A stretch of 64,000 nt of DNA from Acidobacteriota bacterium (GCA_016716435.1 JADJWI010000003.1:682001-746000), one strand, 5' to 3'. Shown: positions 1-8,223, counted from the first letter of the stretch. Notes: a model not told the origin generated them from the letters alone. Program-made: numbers and translations.

Positions 1-920
1 CCTTTCTCAATATACTCACGCGTTCGCGGGTTTGATCTCATCACCTCGACCGCGGCGATTCGGCCCTTGCCGTCGGCTCGCGGGATCAACCGCTGTGAAA
101 CAATGTAGCGGAAGGTCTGTGCCAGGCGTGTGCGGATGACGCGCTCTTCGTTCTTCGGATAAAGGCCGATGATGCGATCGATGGTCTTCGAGGCATCGAT
201 GGTGTGCAGGGTCGAGAGCACAAGGTGGCCCGTTTCTGCTGCTTCAAGGGCGATCTCGGTCGTTTCAAGGTCGCGCATCTCGCCGACGAGGATGACCTTT
301 GGGGCCTGTCGGAGTGCGGCACGAAGTGCAGAGGCAAAATCCTTCGTGTCGTGGCCGACCTCGCGTTGGTTGATGGTCGATTTCTTGTGGTTGTGAAGGA
401 ACTCGATCGGGTCTTCGATCGTGACGATGTGATAGCTCTTCGTCTCGTTTATCTGGTCGATGATTGCGGCGAGGGTCGAGCTCTTTCCCGAACCGGTCGG
501 GCCGGTCAGGAGGACAACGCCATTGCGAAGTTCGCAGATCTCCGAAAGCTGCGGCGGCAGATTGAGCTGCTCAAAGCTCGGGATGTCGTGCGGGATGACA
601 CGCATCACGATCGAATACGAGTTCCGCTGTTGGAAAATGTTGACGCGAAAACGGCACTTGCCGGGCAGGGCGTAGCTCAGGTCAGCCGTTCGAAATCGGG
701 CAAGATTAGCGGCCGCTTCCGGGTTGTCGCGAAGAAGGGCAAGAGCGATCTGCTCGGTCTGAAAGGCGGAGAGCCGTCCGAGGCCCATCGGCGTAGCGGA
801 ATAAAGCGTGCCGTTTATCTCGATCTGCGGCTTTTGTCCGCATGAGAAATTAAGGTCGCTTACATTCTCGGAAACGAGCAGCATCTGCTCGATAATGGGT
901 GCTATATCCAGCAAACTCAT
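1..920 (-). CDS. pilT: Type IV pilus retraction ATPase PilT (3' end outside window)
   Basis: Translating the minus strand from the ATG at 918-920 gives about 306 residues, open through the window edge, so the C-terminus is missing. The Walker A motif GPTGSGKSST, the aspartate-box segment TIEDPIEFLH, the Walker B-region motif VGEMRDLET and the segment STLHTIDASKTIDRI mark the PilT/PilU branch of type II/IV secretion ATPases. These hexamers work at the inner-membrane base of the pilus and power its retraction. AGGAG lies about 12 bases upstream of the start, supporting it. The gene reads in the same direction as queA-rimI-thiE but is separated from thiE by about 150 bp, so it may have its own promoter. 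A PilB or GspE extension ATPase is less likely because the long N-terminal domain is absent. Confidence 0.9.
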   Translation of the reverse strand, partial: MSLLDIAPIIEQMLLVSENVSDLNFSCGQKPQIEINGTLYSATPMGLGRLSAFQTEQIALALLRDNPEAAANLARFRTADLSYALPGKCRFRVNIFQQRNSYSIVMRVIPHDIPSFEQLNLPPQLSEICELRNGVVLLTGPTGSGKSSTLAAIIDQINETKSYHIVTIEDPIEFLHNHKKSTINQREVGHDTKDFASALRAALRQAPKVILVGEMRDLETTEIALEAAETGHLVLSTLHTIDASKTIDRIIGLYPKNEERVIRTRLAQTFRYIVSQRLIPRADGKGRIAAVEVMRSNPRTREYIEK

Positions 921-1068
921 TTGAAGGGGTTACTCCTGAAGAGATCCGGGAAGAAAAGGGGGATAAGCCGGGAAGATCGTGCGGGTCAATATCGGGACCG
1001 CGAAACGCCATAAACATTATTACCCGATTACGGGCCACGGTGCAAGCATTATTTAATGATGTTGTACA

Positions 1069-1725
1069 TTATTTTACATACAACGTTCCCGAAACATCGA
1101 TAGCAGCGGTTAGCGATGAGAAATTTCGGACGATATTTTCCCCAACGGCGACCGCAGAACTGATAACGGCGGCCGAATCGGCTCCCGCACGGATGACGTC
1201 CGCGATATTGCTCACATTTATGCCGCCGATAGCGACGAGCGGGATGTTTGGCAGGGCTTTTCTGATCTCCGTGAGTTGAGCGAGACCGACGACAGGTTCG
1301 GTGTCGGTTTTCGTAGCCGTCGGGAAGATCGGGCCAAAAGCGATGTAATCGATGGGTTCCTCGGCAGCGGCAATAGCCTCAGCCAGGCTGTGGGTCGAAA
1401 AACCGATAATGGCATCATCGCCGAGCAGACGTCGGGCAGCGGCGGGCGGAAGATCTGTCTGGCCGAGATGGACGCCGTCCGCTCCGGTCATTAGGGCGAT
1501 ATCGACTCGATCGTTTATCAGAAGCGTGATACCGACCTCGCGAGCGGCGGCAACGGCCTCGCACGCTTCTAAGTAGAACTCGCGGGCAGCAAGCGATTTC
1601 TCGCGGAGCTGGATGAGTGTTGCCCCTGCATCGGCCAATCGCCGCACCTGTTCGGCATGGGAAAGGCCGGAAAGCTCCCGGTCTGTGACGGGATAAATAC
1701 GCGGCAATTTGAGGCTTCGATTCAT
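1069..1725 (-). CDS. thiE: Thiamine-phosphate synthase ThiE
   Basis: Cytosolic enzyme joining the thiazole and HMP-pyrophosphate moieties to give thiamine phosphate. The 218-residue length is normal. Family motifs are in order: QLREK near residue 39, NDRVD near 71, DGVHLGQ near 83, the FGPIFPTATK segment near 131 and the AIGGIN phosphate-binding loop near 165. It starts 6 bp after the rimI-like stop and is probably translated from the queA transcript. No other thiamine gene and no recognisable TPP riboswitch is nearby, so regulation is not evident. TenI is a paralogue, but the intact HMP-PP and thiazole-phosphate motifs favour ThiE. Confidence 0.92.
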   Translation of the reverse strand: MNRSLKLPRIYPVTDRELSGLSHAEQVRRLADAGATLIQLREKSLAAREFYLEACEAVAAAREVGITLLINDRVDIALMTGADGVHLGQTDLPPAAARRLLGDDAIIGFSTHSLAEAIAAAEEPIDYIAFGPIFPTATKTDTEPVVGLAQLTEIRKALPNIPLVAIGGINVSNIADVIRAGADSAAVISSAVAVGENIVRNFSSLTAAIDVSGTLYVK

Positions 1726-1731
1726 CGGAGT

Positions 1732-2262
1732 TCAGACCAGCGATTTGGTCATCAGGTAGCCGTCCTCGCCGTTATTGTAATACTTTTTAAGTAACTGGAC
1801 GCTAGCGTAGCCGCGGCGTTTGTAGAATTCGTGGGCGACGAGATTGCTGACGCGGACCTCAAGTACAACGGTCGAAATGCCCTTTGCCTGAAGTGCCGCT
1901 TCCAAATGGGCAAGGAGGCGAGAGGCGAGGTCGCGGCGGCGATGCTCCGGGGCGACGCCGATGGTGGTTATGTGTGCCGCACCGTCGGGGTTCATCATCG
2001 CAAAGATAAAACCCGTCATCTCTCCCGCAGGTGTTACGGCTCGATAGCTGAGCGTTTCGGGATTCTCGAGTAGGTAAGTGAATGTATGGCGGCTGTAATT
2101 TTCGCCGCGGGCAAAGCACCGGAGATTGAGCTTTGCGACCTCGCGAAGCTGCTCGGTGGTCAGCGGCTTTATCTCGTAAGTCGTCAGCGGCGCAGGCAAA
2201 ACCACTGCCCGCCGCGGTGCGGACGGGATGAAAAGGTCACGAATAGATTGAAGAACCGCCAT
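1732..2262 (-). CDS. rimI: GNAT N-acetyltransferase, RimI-like
   Basis: A GNAT-fold acetyltransferase of about 176 residues. The central segment HITTIGVAPEHRRRDLASRL contains beta-4 and the acetyl-CoA pyrophosphate loop (R-R-x-D-L-A in place of the usual Q/R-x-x-G-x-G/A). The C-terminal VRVSNLVAHEFYKRRGYASV matches the RimI signature in which the protein N-terminus of ribosomal bS18 is acetylated. An upstream in-frame ATG at 2292 would overlap queA by 19 bp; the ATG at 2262 leaves an 11-nt gap and is preferred, though neither has a strong Shine-Dalgarno. There is an extra N-terminal region of about 30 residues. The family is clear; bS18 as substrate is inferred. Confidence 0.75.
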   Translation of the reverse strand: MAVLQSIRDLFIPSAPRRAVVLPAPLTTYEIKPLTTEQLREVAKLNLRCFARGENYSRHTFTYLLENPETLSYRAVTPAGEMTGFIFAMMNPDGAAHITTIGVAPEHRRRDLASRLLAHLEAALQAKGISTVVLEVRVSNLVAHEFYKRRGYASVQLLKKYYNNGEDGYLMTKSLV

Positions 2263-2273
2263 ACCCGAAAACA

Positions 2274-3308
2274 CTAGATGATCAGCATACAATCGCCGTA
2301 ACTATAGAATCGATAGCCCGCCGAAACCGCATGCCGATAAGCCTCCATTATAAGTTCGTGCCCGCCGAATGCGGAAACGAGCACGAGGAGCGAACTCTTC
2401 GGTAAATGGAAATTCGTCAAAAGTCCGTCAATGGCTTTAAATTCGTGGCCGGGAAGTATCGTCAGCCGGGCCTCGCCGCTCTCGGGGCGAAACTCGCCAA
2501 ACTCGGCAATCATATTCTCAAGCGTGCGGGTCGTGGTCGTCCCGACGGCGATGATCCGCCGGCCTTCGCTTTTAGCGGCGGCGAGCATTTGGGCCGCTTT
2601 CTCACCTACCTCATAATGTTCCGGCAAGACAGCATGGTCCGAAAGGTCCTCGCTTCGGACGGGCTCGAACGTACCGTAGCCAACGTGGAGCGTGACCTCA
2701 CAGGTGAGGACGCCTGCGGCCCGAAGCCGATCGAGCACTTCGTCAGTGAAATGAAGCCCGGCGGTCGGTGCGGCGATCGCACCACGCTTCTCGGCATAGA
2801 CAGTCTGGTACCGCTCTCGGTCTTCATCGGGCGAGGCAAGGCCACGTTTGATGTAGGGCGGGAGCGGAGTCCGCCCGACGCGGTCAAAATGTTCAAATAG
2901 ATCGCCTTCGCCGATGAAACGGACCGTCACAATTCCGCCCTCGCCGCGAGCGACAAACTCGGCCGAGAGCCGCTCATCAAAAATGATCCGCCTGCCCGGT
3001 TTGAGCCGCCGTGCAGGCCGGGCAAGCGCCCGCCACTCTCCATTATCAAGGCTGCTTTCGAGCAATAACTCGACCGCCGCACCGCTTTCGGTTCTGCCTA
3101 TCAGCCGAGCCGGGAAGACACGGGTGTTGTTTACGACCAGCAGATCGCCGGGCCGCAAGAACTCCGGCAACCTTTCAAACATGGCGTCATCATAAGATAC
3201 GGCAGAACGGTGAACGAGCATCATCCGCGATGCCGAACGCACCACTGCCGGCCGCTCTGCGATCTGTTGATCGGGCAATAGGAAGTCGTAGTCCGAGAGA
3301 TTCTTCAT
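2274..3308 (-). CDS. queA: tRNA preQ1(34) S-adenosylmethionine ribosyltransferase-isomerase QueA
   Basis: Transfers and isomerises the ribosyl group of SAM to preQ1 at the wobble position of queuosine tRNAs, forming epoxyqueuosine. All 344 residues fit the family: the N-terminal YDFLLPDQQIAERP, LVVNNTRVFPARL near residue 60, AAPTAGLHFT near 180, HVGYGTFEPV near 210 and the C-terminal NFHLPKSSLLVLVSAFGG. It heads a compact minus-strand group with rimI and thiE. No preQ1 riboswitch was recognised upstream. The upstream region is shared with the divergent secreted-protein gene starting at 3485. Confidence 0.95.
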   Translation of the reverse strand: MKNLSDYDFLLPDQQIAERPAVVRSASRMMLVHRSAVSYDDAMFERLPEFLRPGDLLVVNNTRVFPARLIGRTESGAAVELLLESSLDNGEWRALARPARRLKPGRRIIFDERLSAEFVARGEGGIVTVRFIGEGDLFEHFDRVGRTPLPPYIKRGLASPDEDRERYQTVYAEKRGAIAAPTAGLHFTDEVLDRLRAAGVLTCEVTLHVGYGTFEPVRSEDLSDHAVLPEHYEVGEKAAQMLAAAKSEGRRIIAVGTTTTRTLENMIAEFGEFRPESGEARLTILPGHEFKAIDGLLTNFHLPKSSLLVLVSAFGGHELIMEAYRHAVSAGYRFYSYGDCMLII

Positions 3309-3319
3309 CGAAAAATCAA

Positions 3320-3348
3320 TTGTATTGAAATTCGTTATGAAATATAAT
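3320..3348 (+). promoter_or_regulatory. Putative sigma-70 promoter for the secreted repeat protein
   Basis: TTGTAT at 3320-3325 is separated by 17 nt from a perfect TATAAT at 3343-3348. This predicts a transcript start near 3355 and a leader of about 130 nt before the ATG at 3485. The match is by eye. Confidence 0.55.
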
Positions 3349-3354
3349 CTGAGG

Positions 3355-3484
3355 CGCAGTAACTACTAATCTCACCCGCCGGACGTATTGGCAAAAGGGT
3401 GTTTGAGCCGTGGGCGAAAGCCCGGACTTCGACCTCGCTAGCTGTAGATGGATCCGGATAGCGGAACGAACTTAGGGGGAACCT
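3355..3484 (+). other. Structured 5' leader, type unknown
   Basis: The roughly 130-nt leader contains a GNRA-capped hairpin, GGGC-GAAA-GCCC (3412-3423), and a second stem CGCTA (3436-3440) with TAGCG (3459-3463). It ends at a purine-rich ribosome-binding site, TAGGGGGA. I compared it from memory with c-di-GMP, cobalamin, SAM, glycine, ZTP, fluoride and preQ1 aptamers and could not match it. It may be an unclassified regulatory leader or simply a folded UTR. Confidence 0.35.
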
Positions 3485-4543
3485 ATGATGAAACGAAACT
3501 TGGTATCAATTTTTATGATCGGCTTGGTCGCCGTTCTCTTTACGGTCTTTTCGGCCGCCGATGCGAATGCCCAGGGACGGTATGTCGGGCAGTATTCAAA
3601 GGCAAGGGTCAATCAGATCATTCGTTCAATGGAAGATGCGGCAGACGAATTTCGCCGTGATTTCCGCAACGCGCTGGACCGTAGCAACCTTAACAACACG
3701 CAGAAGCGAACCTATCGACGACAGGTCGATAACTTTGAAAATGCGACGGACCGCCTGCGAAGCGACTTCGACAGGAACAACGATTGGTGGCAGAGCCGAA
3801 ATCAGGTACAGAGAATGATTTCCGATGCTCAACCGCTGAACAATACGATGCGGGTCATTGCATTCCGCCGCAACATTGAGCGGCAGTGGAATCGGCTTCG
3901 TAACGAGGTCAACACCGTGGCCGATACCTACGACCTGCCCGGCATCGCCGGCGGCGGTTGGACCGGTGGCGGCGGCTGGGGCGGCGGTGGCGGCGGTGGC
4001 TGGGGCAGCGGCCAGACCGTTACTCCGCCGAACTGGGCACAAGGCACCTTCTACGGATCGGCTCCGACCGGAGAACAGATAACGCTTACGATCAACCCGA
4101 ACGGCAGCGTTTCGGCGAACATCGGCGGTGGAATGTCCTATGGACGCTATACCAGCGGCAATTATCTGAACATCAATGGTGCGGTCGCACGCGTTACCCG
4201 CCAGGGCAACGGAATCCTGACCCAGCGAAACGACACGGGCGAGCGCATCGCATACACCCGTACGGGCGGCGGCGGTTGGGGCGGCGGCAACCAGGCGACT
4301 CCGCCTTCATGGGCACGCGGCACCTTCTACGGAACCGGCCCGGGCGGTGAGCGGATAACGCTTTCTATCCAAAACAACGGCTCGATCACGGCCAACATCG
4401 GTGGCGGTATCTCGTACGGTTACTGGATGAACGGCAATATGATCAATATCGATGGTGCTGTTGCTTCAGTAGCGAGGCTCCGCAACGGCGGCATCAGCAC
4501 CCGCCGCAACGACACAGGCGAGGTCATCAACTATCGCCGATAA
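3485..4543 (+). CDS. Secreted protein with helical N-domain and two C-terminal beta repeats joined by Gly-rich linkers
   Basis: No named family was recognised. The 352-residue product has a signal peptide (about residues 1-30, cleavage near ADANAQG), a charged probably helical region (about 30-155) rich in Arg, Asn and Asp, then a Gly/Trp linker (GGGWGGGGGGGWG). Two copies of an about 80-residue unit follow, each with P-P-x-W-A-x-GTFYG near the start and RNDTGE near the end, separated by a second Gly-rich linker. It is probably periplasmic or extracellular. The ATG at 3485 is followed by a second ATG at 3488; the TAGGGGGA site fits either. A strong terminator follows. The structured leader suggests its own regulation. 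Confidence 0.8.
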   Translation: MMKRNLVSIFMIGLVAVLFTVFSAADANAQGRYVGQYSKARVNQIIRSMEDAADEFRRDFRNALDRSNLNNTQKRTYRRQVDNFENATDRLRSDFDRNNDWWQSRNQVQRMISDAQPLNNTMRVIAFRRNIERQWNRLRNEVNTVADTYDLPGIAGGGWTGGGGWGGGGGGGWGSGQTVTPPNWAQGTFYGSAPTGEQITLTINPNGSVSANIGGGMSYGRYTSGNYLNINGAVARVTRQGNGILTQRNDTGERIAYTRTGGGGWGGGNQATPPSWARGTFYGTGPGGERITLSIQNNGSITANIGGGISYGYWMNGNMINIDGAVASVARLRNGGISTRRNDTGEVINYRR

Positions 4544-4561
4544 CGGATAGTTGAAAGCAAA

Positions 4562-4602
4562 TAAAAAGAGCGGCGTCCGGTTCGGGCGTCGCTCTTTTTT
4601 TG
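4562..4602. terminator. Bidirectional Rho-independent terminator
   Basis: AAAAAGAGCGGCGTC and its near-complement GGGCGTCGCTCTTTTTTT form a GC-rich hairpin (with G-U pairs) flanked by an A-run and a T-run. It ends the secreted-protein gene on the plus strand and could also terminate the tRNA transcript on the minus strand. Confidence 0.85.
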
Positions 4603-4606
4603 ATTC

Positions 4607-4692
4607 TGGTGCCGGAGGTCGGACTCGAACCGACATGGGATTGCTCCCGCCAGATTTTGAGTCTGGTGCGTATACCAATTTCGCCACTCCGG
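4607..4692 (-). tRNA. tRNA-Leu (anticodon CAA)
   Basis: The reverse complement folds as a class II tRNA. The acceptor stem GCCGGAG pairs with CTCCGGC, the discriminator is A and CCA is encoded. The anticodon arm is CCAGA-CTCAAAA-TCTGG, giving anticodon CAA (reads UUG). There is a long variable arm CGGGAGCAATCCCA and a T-arm GTCGGTTCGAGTCCGAC. Total length is 86 nt. The bidirectional terminator lies immediately downstream. Confidence 0.97.
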
Positions 4693-4749
4693 CAGTGGAA
4701 ACCTTAAATATACGTGCCGCCCTCGATGGGGTCAAGCAATGCGGGCGGC

Positions 4750-5859
4750 TTACTTTGCAGCACCGGGAATGAGCTTTCGGCGGGCCTCGACAACAAGCCC
4801 GGAACGTTTCGATGTGATGCTTACGGTCCGCGTCCCGGTGCGTTCGGCAAAGGGAACTCGCGGTGTGTAGGTGAGCAAATAGCTTGAACCGATGGTCTGG
4901 CCGATGAGCCGGGCCTTTTCGACCATCTCATCGAGCGTATCGGGAATAATGATCGTTCCATTGGTATCTTCGGCAAGCGTTAGCAGGTCGTCCTCGGCAG
5001 TCTCGAGCTCTTTCTTCCGTTCGCGCATCAGGCGTAGATGCTTGCGGTCAACGATGATGGTCGGGCCGATCTTCGGAGCCTGTGCAACATCGCGGGCACC
5101 GGGCGGAAGCTGGGCCGCGATCTCGTCGGGCAGAGCCTTTGGCGGCGGCGAGTTAGAAATGCCGCTCGCTCGCGGTGCGATATCCATCGTCTCCATACGC
5201 GTATAGCTGATAATGTGGACGCTGATGTCTGTGCCGAGGAGTTTCCGCATCGTTTCTCGGATCTTGTCGCTGCGGGCAAAGCTATCGGTGCCGTCGGTTA
5301 TCAGCACGAGGTGCCGATTTTCGATGCCTTCCTGCATCATGAATTCGCGGGCAAGGTCGAGCGCCTTGGTAAAGGACGAACGTCGGCCGAACTTGGCGCG
5401 ATTTACAGCGACAAGGCTCTCTCCTTTAATGTCCGTCCATTCCGAGACGATCTCCGCCTTATCGGCGTATTGCATTACGGCAACCTGATCCTCGGGCCGG
5501 AGCGAGGCGATAACGGCCGCGGCAGTCTTGCGGGTCTGGTCGAGCGTTTTTACCGCCCGCAGTTCACCGCCGGTGTCTAAAACTATAAGCACATAGGCCG
5601 GAAGCCGGCGGACGCTCGTCGCCTGATGCAGTAGGTCGTTTTCAAGTATGACAAGATCTTCGGCCTTCACGTCCGGGACAAAGCGGCCGCCCTCATCGCG
5701 GGCGAGAAAGCTGACCTTCACCTCTTCGGTAACGATCCGCACCGGCTCTTCTTCAGGCGTGGGCGTCGGCTTCACGCGGCCACTCTGCGCAAAGCCAGCG
5801 GCGTTGAGAAACAAAATTACCGCCACGAACGCTATCGACCTGAAGAAACCGTTGACCAT
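4750..5859 (-). CDS. Secreted VWA-domain protein (Acidobacteria VWFA-related type)
   Basis: A 369-residue protein with an N-terminal signal peptide (residues 1-24, ending AGFAQ), a Pro/Thr linker, a short beta region (about 40-85) and a von Willebrand A domain. The domain core shows VLIVLDTGGEL at the MIDAS position and LVLITDGTDSF later. The first MIDAS motif is D-T-G-G-E instead of D-x-S-x-S, so metal binding may be weak. This matches the secreted VWFA-related group that is expanded in Acidobacteriota; the role is unknown, probably protein-protein contact at the cell surface. The gene stands alone between the tRNA and the SDR gene, all on the minus strand. Confidence 0.85.
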   Translation of the reverse strand: MVNGFFRSIAFVAVILFLNAAGFAQSGRVKPTPTPEEEPVRIVTEEVKVSFLARDEGGRFVPDVKAEDLVILENDLLHQATSVRRLPAYVLIVLDTGGELRAVKTLDQTRKTAAAVIASLRPEDQVAVMQYADKAEIVSEWTDIKGESLVAVNRAKFGRRSSFTKALDLAREFMMQEGIENRHLVLITDGTDSFARSDKIRETMRKLLGTDISVHIISYTRMETMDIAPRASGISNSPPPKALPDEIAAQLPPGARDVAQAPKIGPTIIVDRKHLRLMRERKKELETAEDDLLTLAEDTNGTIIIPDTLDEMVEKARLIGQTIGSSYLLTYTPRVPFAERTGTRTVSITSKRSGLVVEARRKLIPGAAK

Positions 5860-5903
5860 AGTGGATGAGATGCCGGGACAAGGCTAAACTTTGCACCTCG
5901 GGT

Positions 5904-6974
5904 TCAGAGCCGCGGATTACGCTTTACGAACTCGATGAGTCGCCCAACATACTCGGCAAAGCCCGGGCAACGTACGCCATGGGGAGCGAGAAGCTCCTCG
6001 GCCGCCGCCGTGTCGTACTCCTGCGTAACGAAAAAATAGGGCACGCCCGCATGCGGCAGGCCGGTCAAGGCAGGTGTCGTAGGCAGGTATAAGCTCCATT
6101 CGCTCAGTGATTTAGGCGGTGTCCAAATGGACGCCTTTCCGGTCAGCGAACGGGCGATCGCATCAAAGAGCCCGGCGGTCGTCAGCGGACGCGGGTCGGC
6201 AAGAGCAACCGTGCGCCCAACTGCAGCCTCGTCATAACAAAGAGCTGCGATGCTCTCAACTACGAAATCGACCGGGACCAGATTGAGCGTGACCTCATTA
6301 TTCCCGACGTTGATCAGCCGCAGCAGCGACGGCGCCCGAAGCACATACTTGATCAGGTAATAGATCCCGTCGTATTTCACGGTCTCGCCGGTTTCCGAAT
6401 CGCCGACGACGACCGATGGCCGAAAGACCGTCACCGGTAGGTCAGCTTTCAGCCGCTCGACCTCCATCTCGGCGAGGTACTTCGTCTCTTCGTAAGAATT
6501 GCGGAAACCGGCGTCGTGCTCAAGCTCGGCCTCGAGGATCCTGCCTTCGCGTTTGCCAGAAACGTAGCAGGTCGAGACGTAGTTGTAACGCCGCAGGTTC
6601 GCCAAGCTACGGCAGAGCTCATTGACATTCCGCGTGCCCTCGACGTTTACCGCAAACGCCGGTTCGCGTTCGACCGCAAGATCGTAGATCGCGGCAAGGT
6701 GGTGAACATCTGTCGTCTCGCGGCGGACGACGGCGAGGTCGTCGGTCGACATACCGAGGCCGGGCTTGGTTATGTCGCCTTCGATCAATGCGAAATTCTC
6801 GGGCGGGACGGCCATATCGGCGGCGATCCGCTCAGCAAGGCGAGCGGCCGTCTCGACAAAATGTGGCTCAACTAACAGAAAAAACTGGACATCAGGCCGT
6901 GCAAGAGCCGCGACCAAGCGGCCTGCGATGAAGCCGGGAAAGCCGGTAATAAAAATTGTCCGCGAAAAAGCCAT
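5904..6974 (-). CDS. NAD(P)-dependent SDR reductase, fatty acyl-CoA reductase/male-sterility (NAD_binding_4) type
   Basis: An extended short-chain dehydrogenase of 356 residues. The nucleotide loop is TGFPGFIAGRL at the N-terminus; further motifs are HLAAIYDLAV, NVEGTRNV, YVSTCYVSGKREG and the YEETKYLAE catalytic Tyr-x-x-x-Lys. This arrangement fits the thioester-reductase/acyl-reductase branch; the substrate is unknown. An in-frame ATG at 7058 would add 28 residues but would run across the 20-bp palindrome and into the divergent ORF, so the ATG at 6974 next to the Rossmann loop is preferred. A 62-bp divergent region with a perfect palindrome (6992-7011) separates it from the ORF at 7037. Confidence 0.82.
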   Translation of the reverse strand: MAFSRTIFITGFPGFIAGRLVAALARPDVQFFLLVEPHFVETAARLAERIAADMAVPPENFALIEGDITKPGLGMSTDDLAVVRRETTDVHHLAAIYDLAVEREPAFAVNVEGTRNVNELCRSLANLRRYNYVSTCYVSGKREGRILEAELEHDAGFRNSYEETKYLAEMEVERLKADLPVTVFRPSVVVGDSETGETVKYDGIYYLIKYVLRAPSLLRLINVGNNEVTLNLVPVDFVVESIAALCYDEAAVGRTVALADPRPLTTAGLFDAIARSLTGKASIWTPPKSLSEWSLYLPTTPALTGLPHAGVPYFFVTQEYDTAAAEELLAPHGVRCPGFAEYVGRLIEFVKRNPRL

Positions 6975-6991
6975 CGATCTCGGTTCGGAAA

Positions 6992-7011
6992 GTTTTCCAC
7001 ATGTGGAAAAC
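6992..7011. promoter_or_regulatory. Perfect 20-bp palindrome, two inverted DnaA-box-like 9-mers
   Basis: GTTTTCCACATGTGGAAAAC is fully self-complementary. Each half contains TTTTCCACA, a known DnaA-box variant (consensus TTATNCACA), arranged back to back. It lies in the 62-bp gap between two divergent genes, a good place for an operator. It could equally be the site of an unrelated dimeric repressor. Confidence 0.5.
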
Positions 7012-7036
7012 GTATGGTAAATTTGCCTTATAGCCG

Positions 7037-7255
7037 ATGAACACACCGGAACCAGCAAATAACGGCCACGCGTCGGAGTCAGAACTCTTCTCGCCCGTTT
7101 GGTCGGTCATCTCGTTTGACCGCATCGAGGGCTCGGGCCTTACCTACGCCGCGGCGGCTGAACTGCTCGAGCGCCTTGACCGGGAAGGCGTCGCGGGCCT
7201 ATGTGTCGTCACCGACGATGTCGGAAGCCGGCTCGCCGCAACTTCAAAAGCTTAG
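7037..7255 (+). CDS. Small hypothetical protein
   Basis: A 72-residue reading frame with no family I recognise. Residues 20-70 have ordinary protein-like composition (WSVISFDRIEGSGLTYAAAA then ELLERLDREGVAGLCVVTDD), suggesting an alpha/beta fold, while the first 15 residues look disordered. It diverges from the SDR gene and its last 12 bp overlap the 3' end of the convergent oxidoreductase gene. No clear Shine-Dalgarno is present. It is supported mainly by composition and by filling the gap. Confidence 0.5.
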   Translation: MNTPEPANNGHASESELFSPVWSVISFDRIEGSGLTYAAAAELLERLDREGVAGLCVVTDDVGSRLAATSKA

Positions 7256-8221
7256 TATAACCTTACCGATGGTCTTGTTCGATTCGACCCGCTCGTGCGC
7301 CTCGCGAACCGCCTCCGCAGGGAAGACCGCATCGATGATCGGCATGAACTCGCGGACAAGCCCCGGAACCACGTCGCGGGCAAACGCGGCAACGGCCTCG
7401 CCTTTATCCTCAGTGCTTCGTGAGCGGAGGACCGTGCCCTTGATCGTCAGTCGCTTTGCAAGAGCGATGCCCATATCAAACTCGGCACGTCGGCCGGCGG
7501 TCAGCCCGACAAGCATCATCCGCCCTTTGACCGCAAGGCTCTTAAGATTTTCGGGAAAGTAAGCACCGCCGACAAGGTCGAGCACGACATCGACTCCGCG
7601 GCCGCCGGTCATTTCCATTACACGTTCGGCAAAAAAGGGCCCGGAATCGGTGACAATTGCCTGGTCGAAAACTGCCGCGAGCTCATCAAGCTTTTCGGCT
7701 GTTCGTGAAGTCGCAATGACGGCTACCCCTCGGCTCTTCGCCATCTGGCAAGCGGCGATGCCGACGCCCGATGCCGCCGCGTGGATCAGAACACTTTCGC
7801 CCTCACGAAGTCCGGCTTGCGAGATGAGTGCGTCATGTGCCGTGACATAAGCCTCGGGAACTGCGGCCGCCACTTCCGTCGAAATGCCCTCTGGCACCTC
7901 AGCGGCAAGACGCTCATCGACGACGACGAACTCCGCCTGTGCCTCGCCCGATGTGATGCCGAAAACAGGGTCGCCAACATTGAAACGCGAGACGCCCTCT
8001 CCGATCTCCACGACCTCACCGCAAAACTCAAGCCCCGGCCGATGCGGGTCGTAACCCTCGGGGCCGGGATAAAGCCCTCGTCGCTGAAGAATGTCAGCGC
8101 GATTAACTCCGGCATGCGAGACGCGAACCTTGATCGTCCCGGGCCGAACGTCGGGCTCGGGCACCTCGCGGATCTCCAGAAACTCCGGCCCGCCAAATTC
8201 GCTGATGTAAACCGCCCGCAT
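7244..8221 (-). CDS. NAD(P)H:quinone oxidoreductase, zeta-crystallin/PIG3-like
   Basis: A 325-residue medium-chain reductase of the zinc-free quinone oxidoreductase group. The N-terminal GroES-like domain opens MRAVYISEFGGPEFLEIREV and contains the HAGVNRADILQRRGLYPGP signature. The Rossmann domain has SGVGIAACQMAKSRGVAVIA near residue 150. No catalytic or structural zinc cysteines are seen. It probably reduces quinones or enoyl-type electrophiles with NADPH in the cytosol. The start is 2 bp from the stop of the TolC-like gene upstream, so it is probably the last gene of the efflux operon, where detoxification would be a sensible partner activity. Confidence 0.88.
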   Translation of the reverse strand: MRAVYISEFGGPEFLEIREVPEPDVRPGTIKVRVSHAGVNRADILQRRGLYPGPEGYDPHRPGLEFCGEVVEIGEGVSRFNVGDPVFGITSGEAQAEFVVVDERLAAEVPEGISTEVAAAVPEAYVTAHDALISQAGLREGESVLIHAAASGVGIAACQMAKSRGVAVIATSRTAEKLDELAAVFDQAIVTDSGPFFAERVMEMTGGRGVDVVLDLVGGAYFPENLKSLAVKGRMMLVGLTAGRRAEFDMGIALAKRLTIKGTVLRSRSTEDKGEAVAAFARDVVPGLVREFMPIIDAVFPAEAVREAHERVESNKTIGKVILSF

Positions 8222-8223
8222 TT

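Noticed and set aside
204..845. 213-codon plus-strand frame opposite pilT
   Set aside because: The complement encodes PilT with intact ATPase motifs.
3355..3484. Cyclic-di-GMP or other named riboswitch
   Set aside because: The conserved core sequences I remember are absent.
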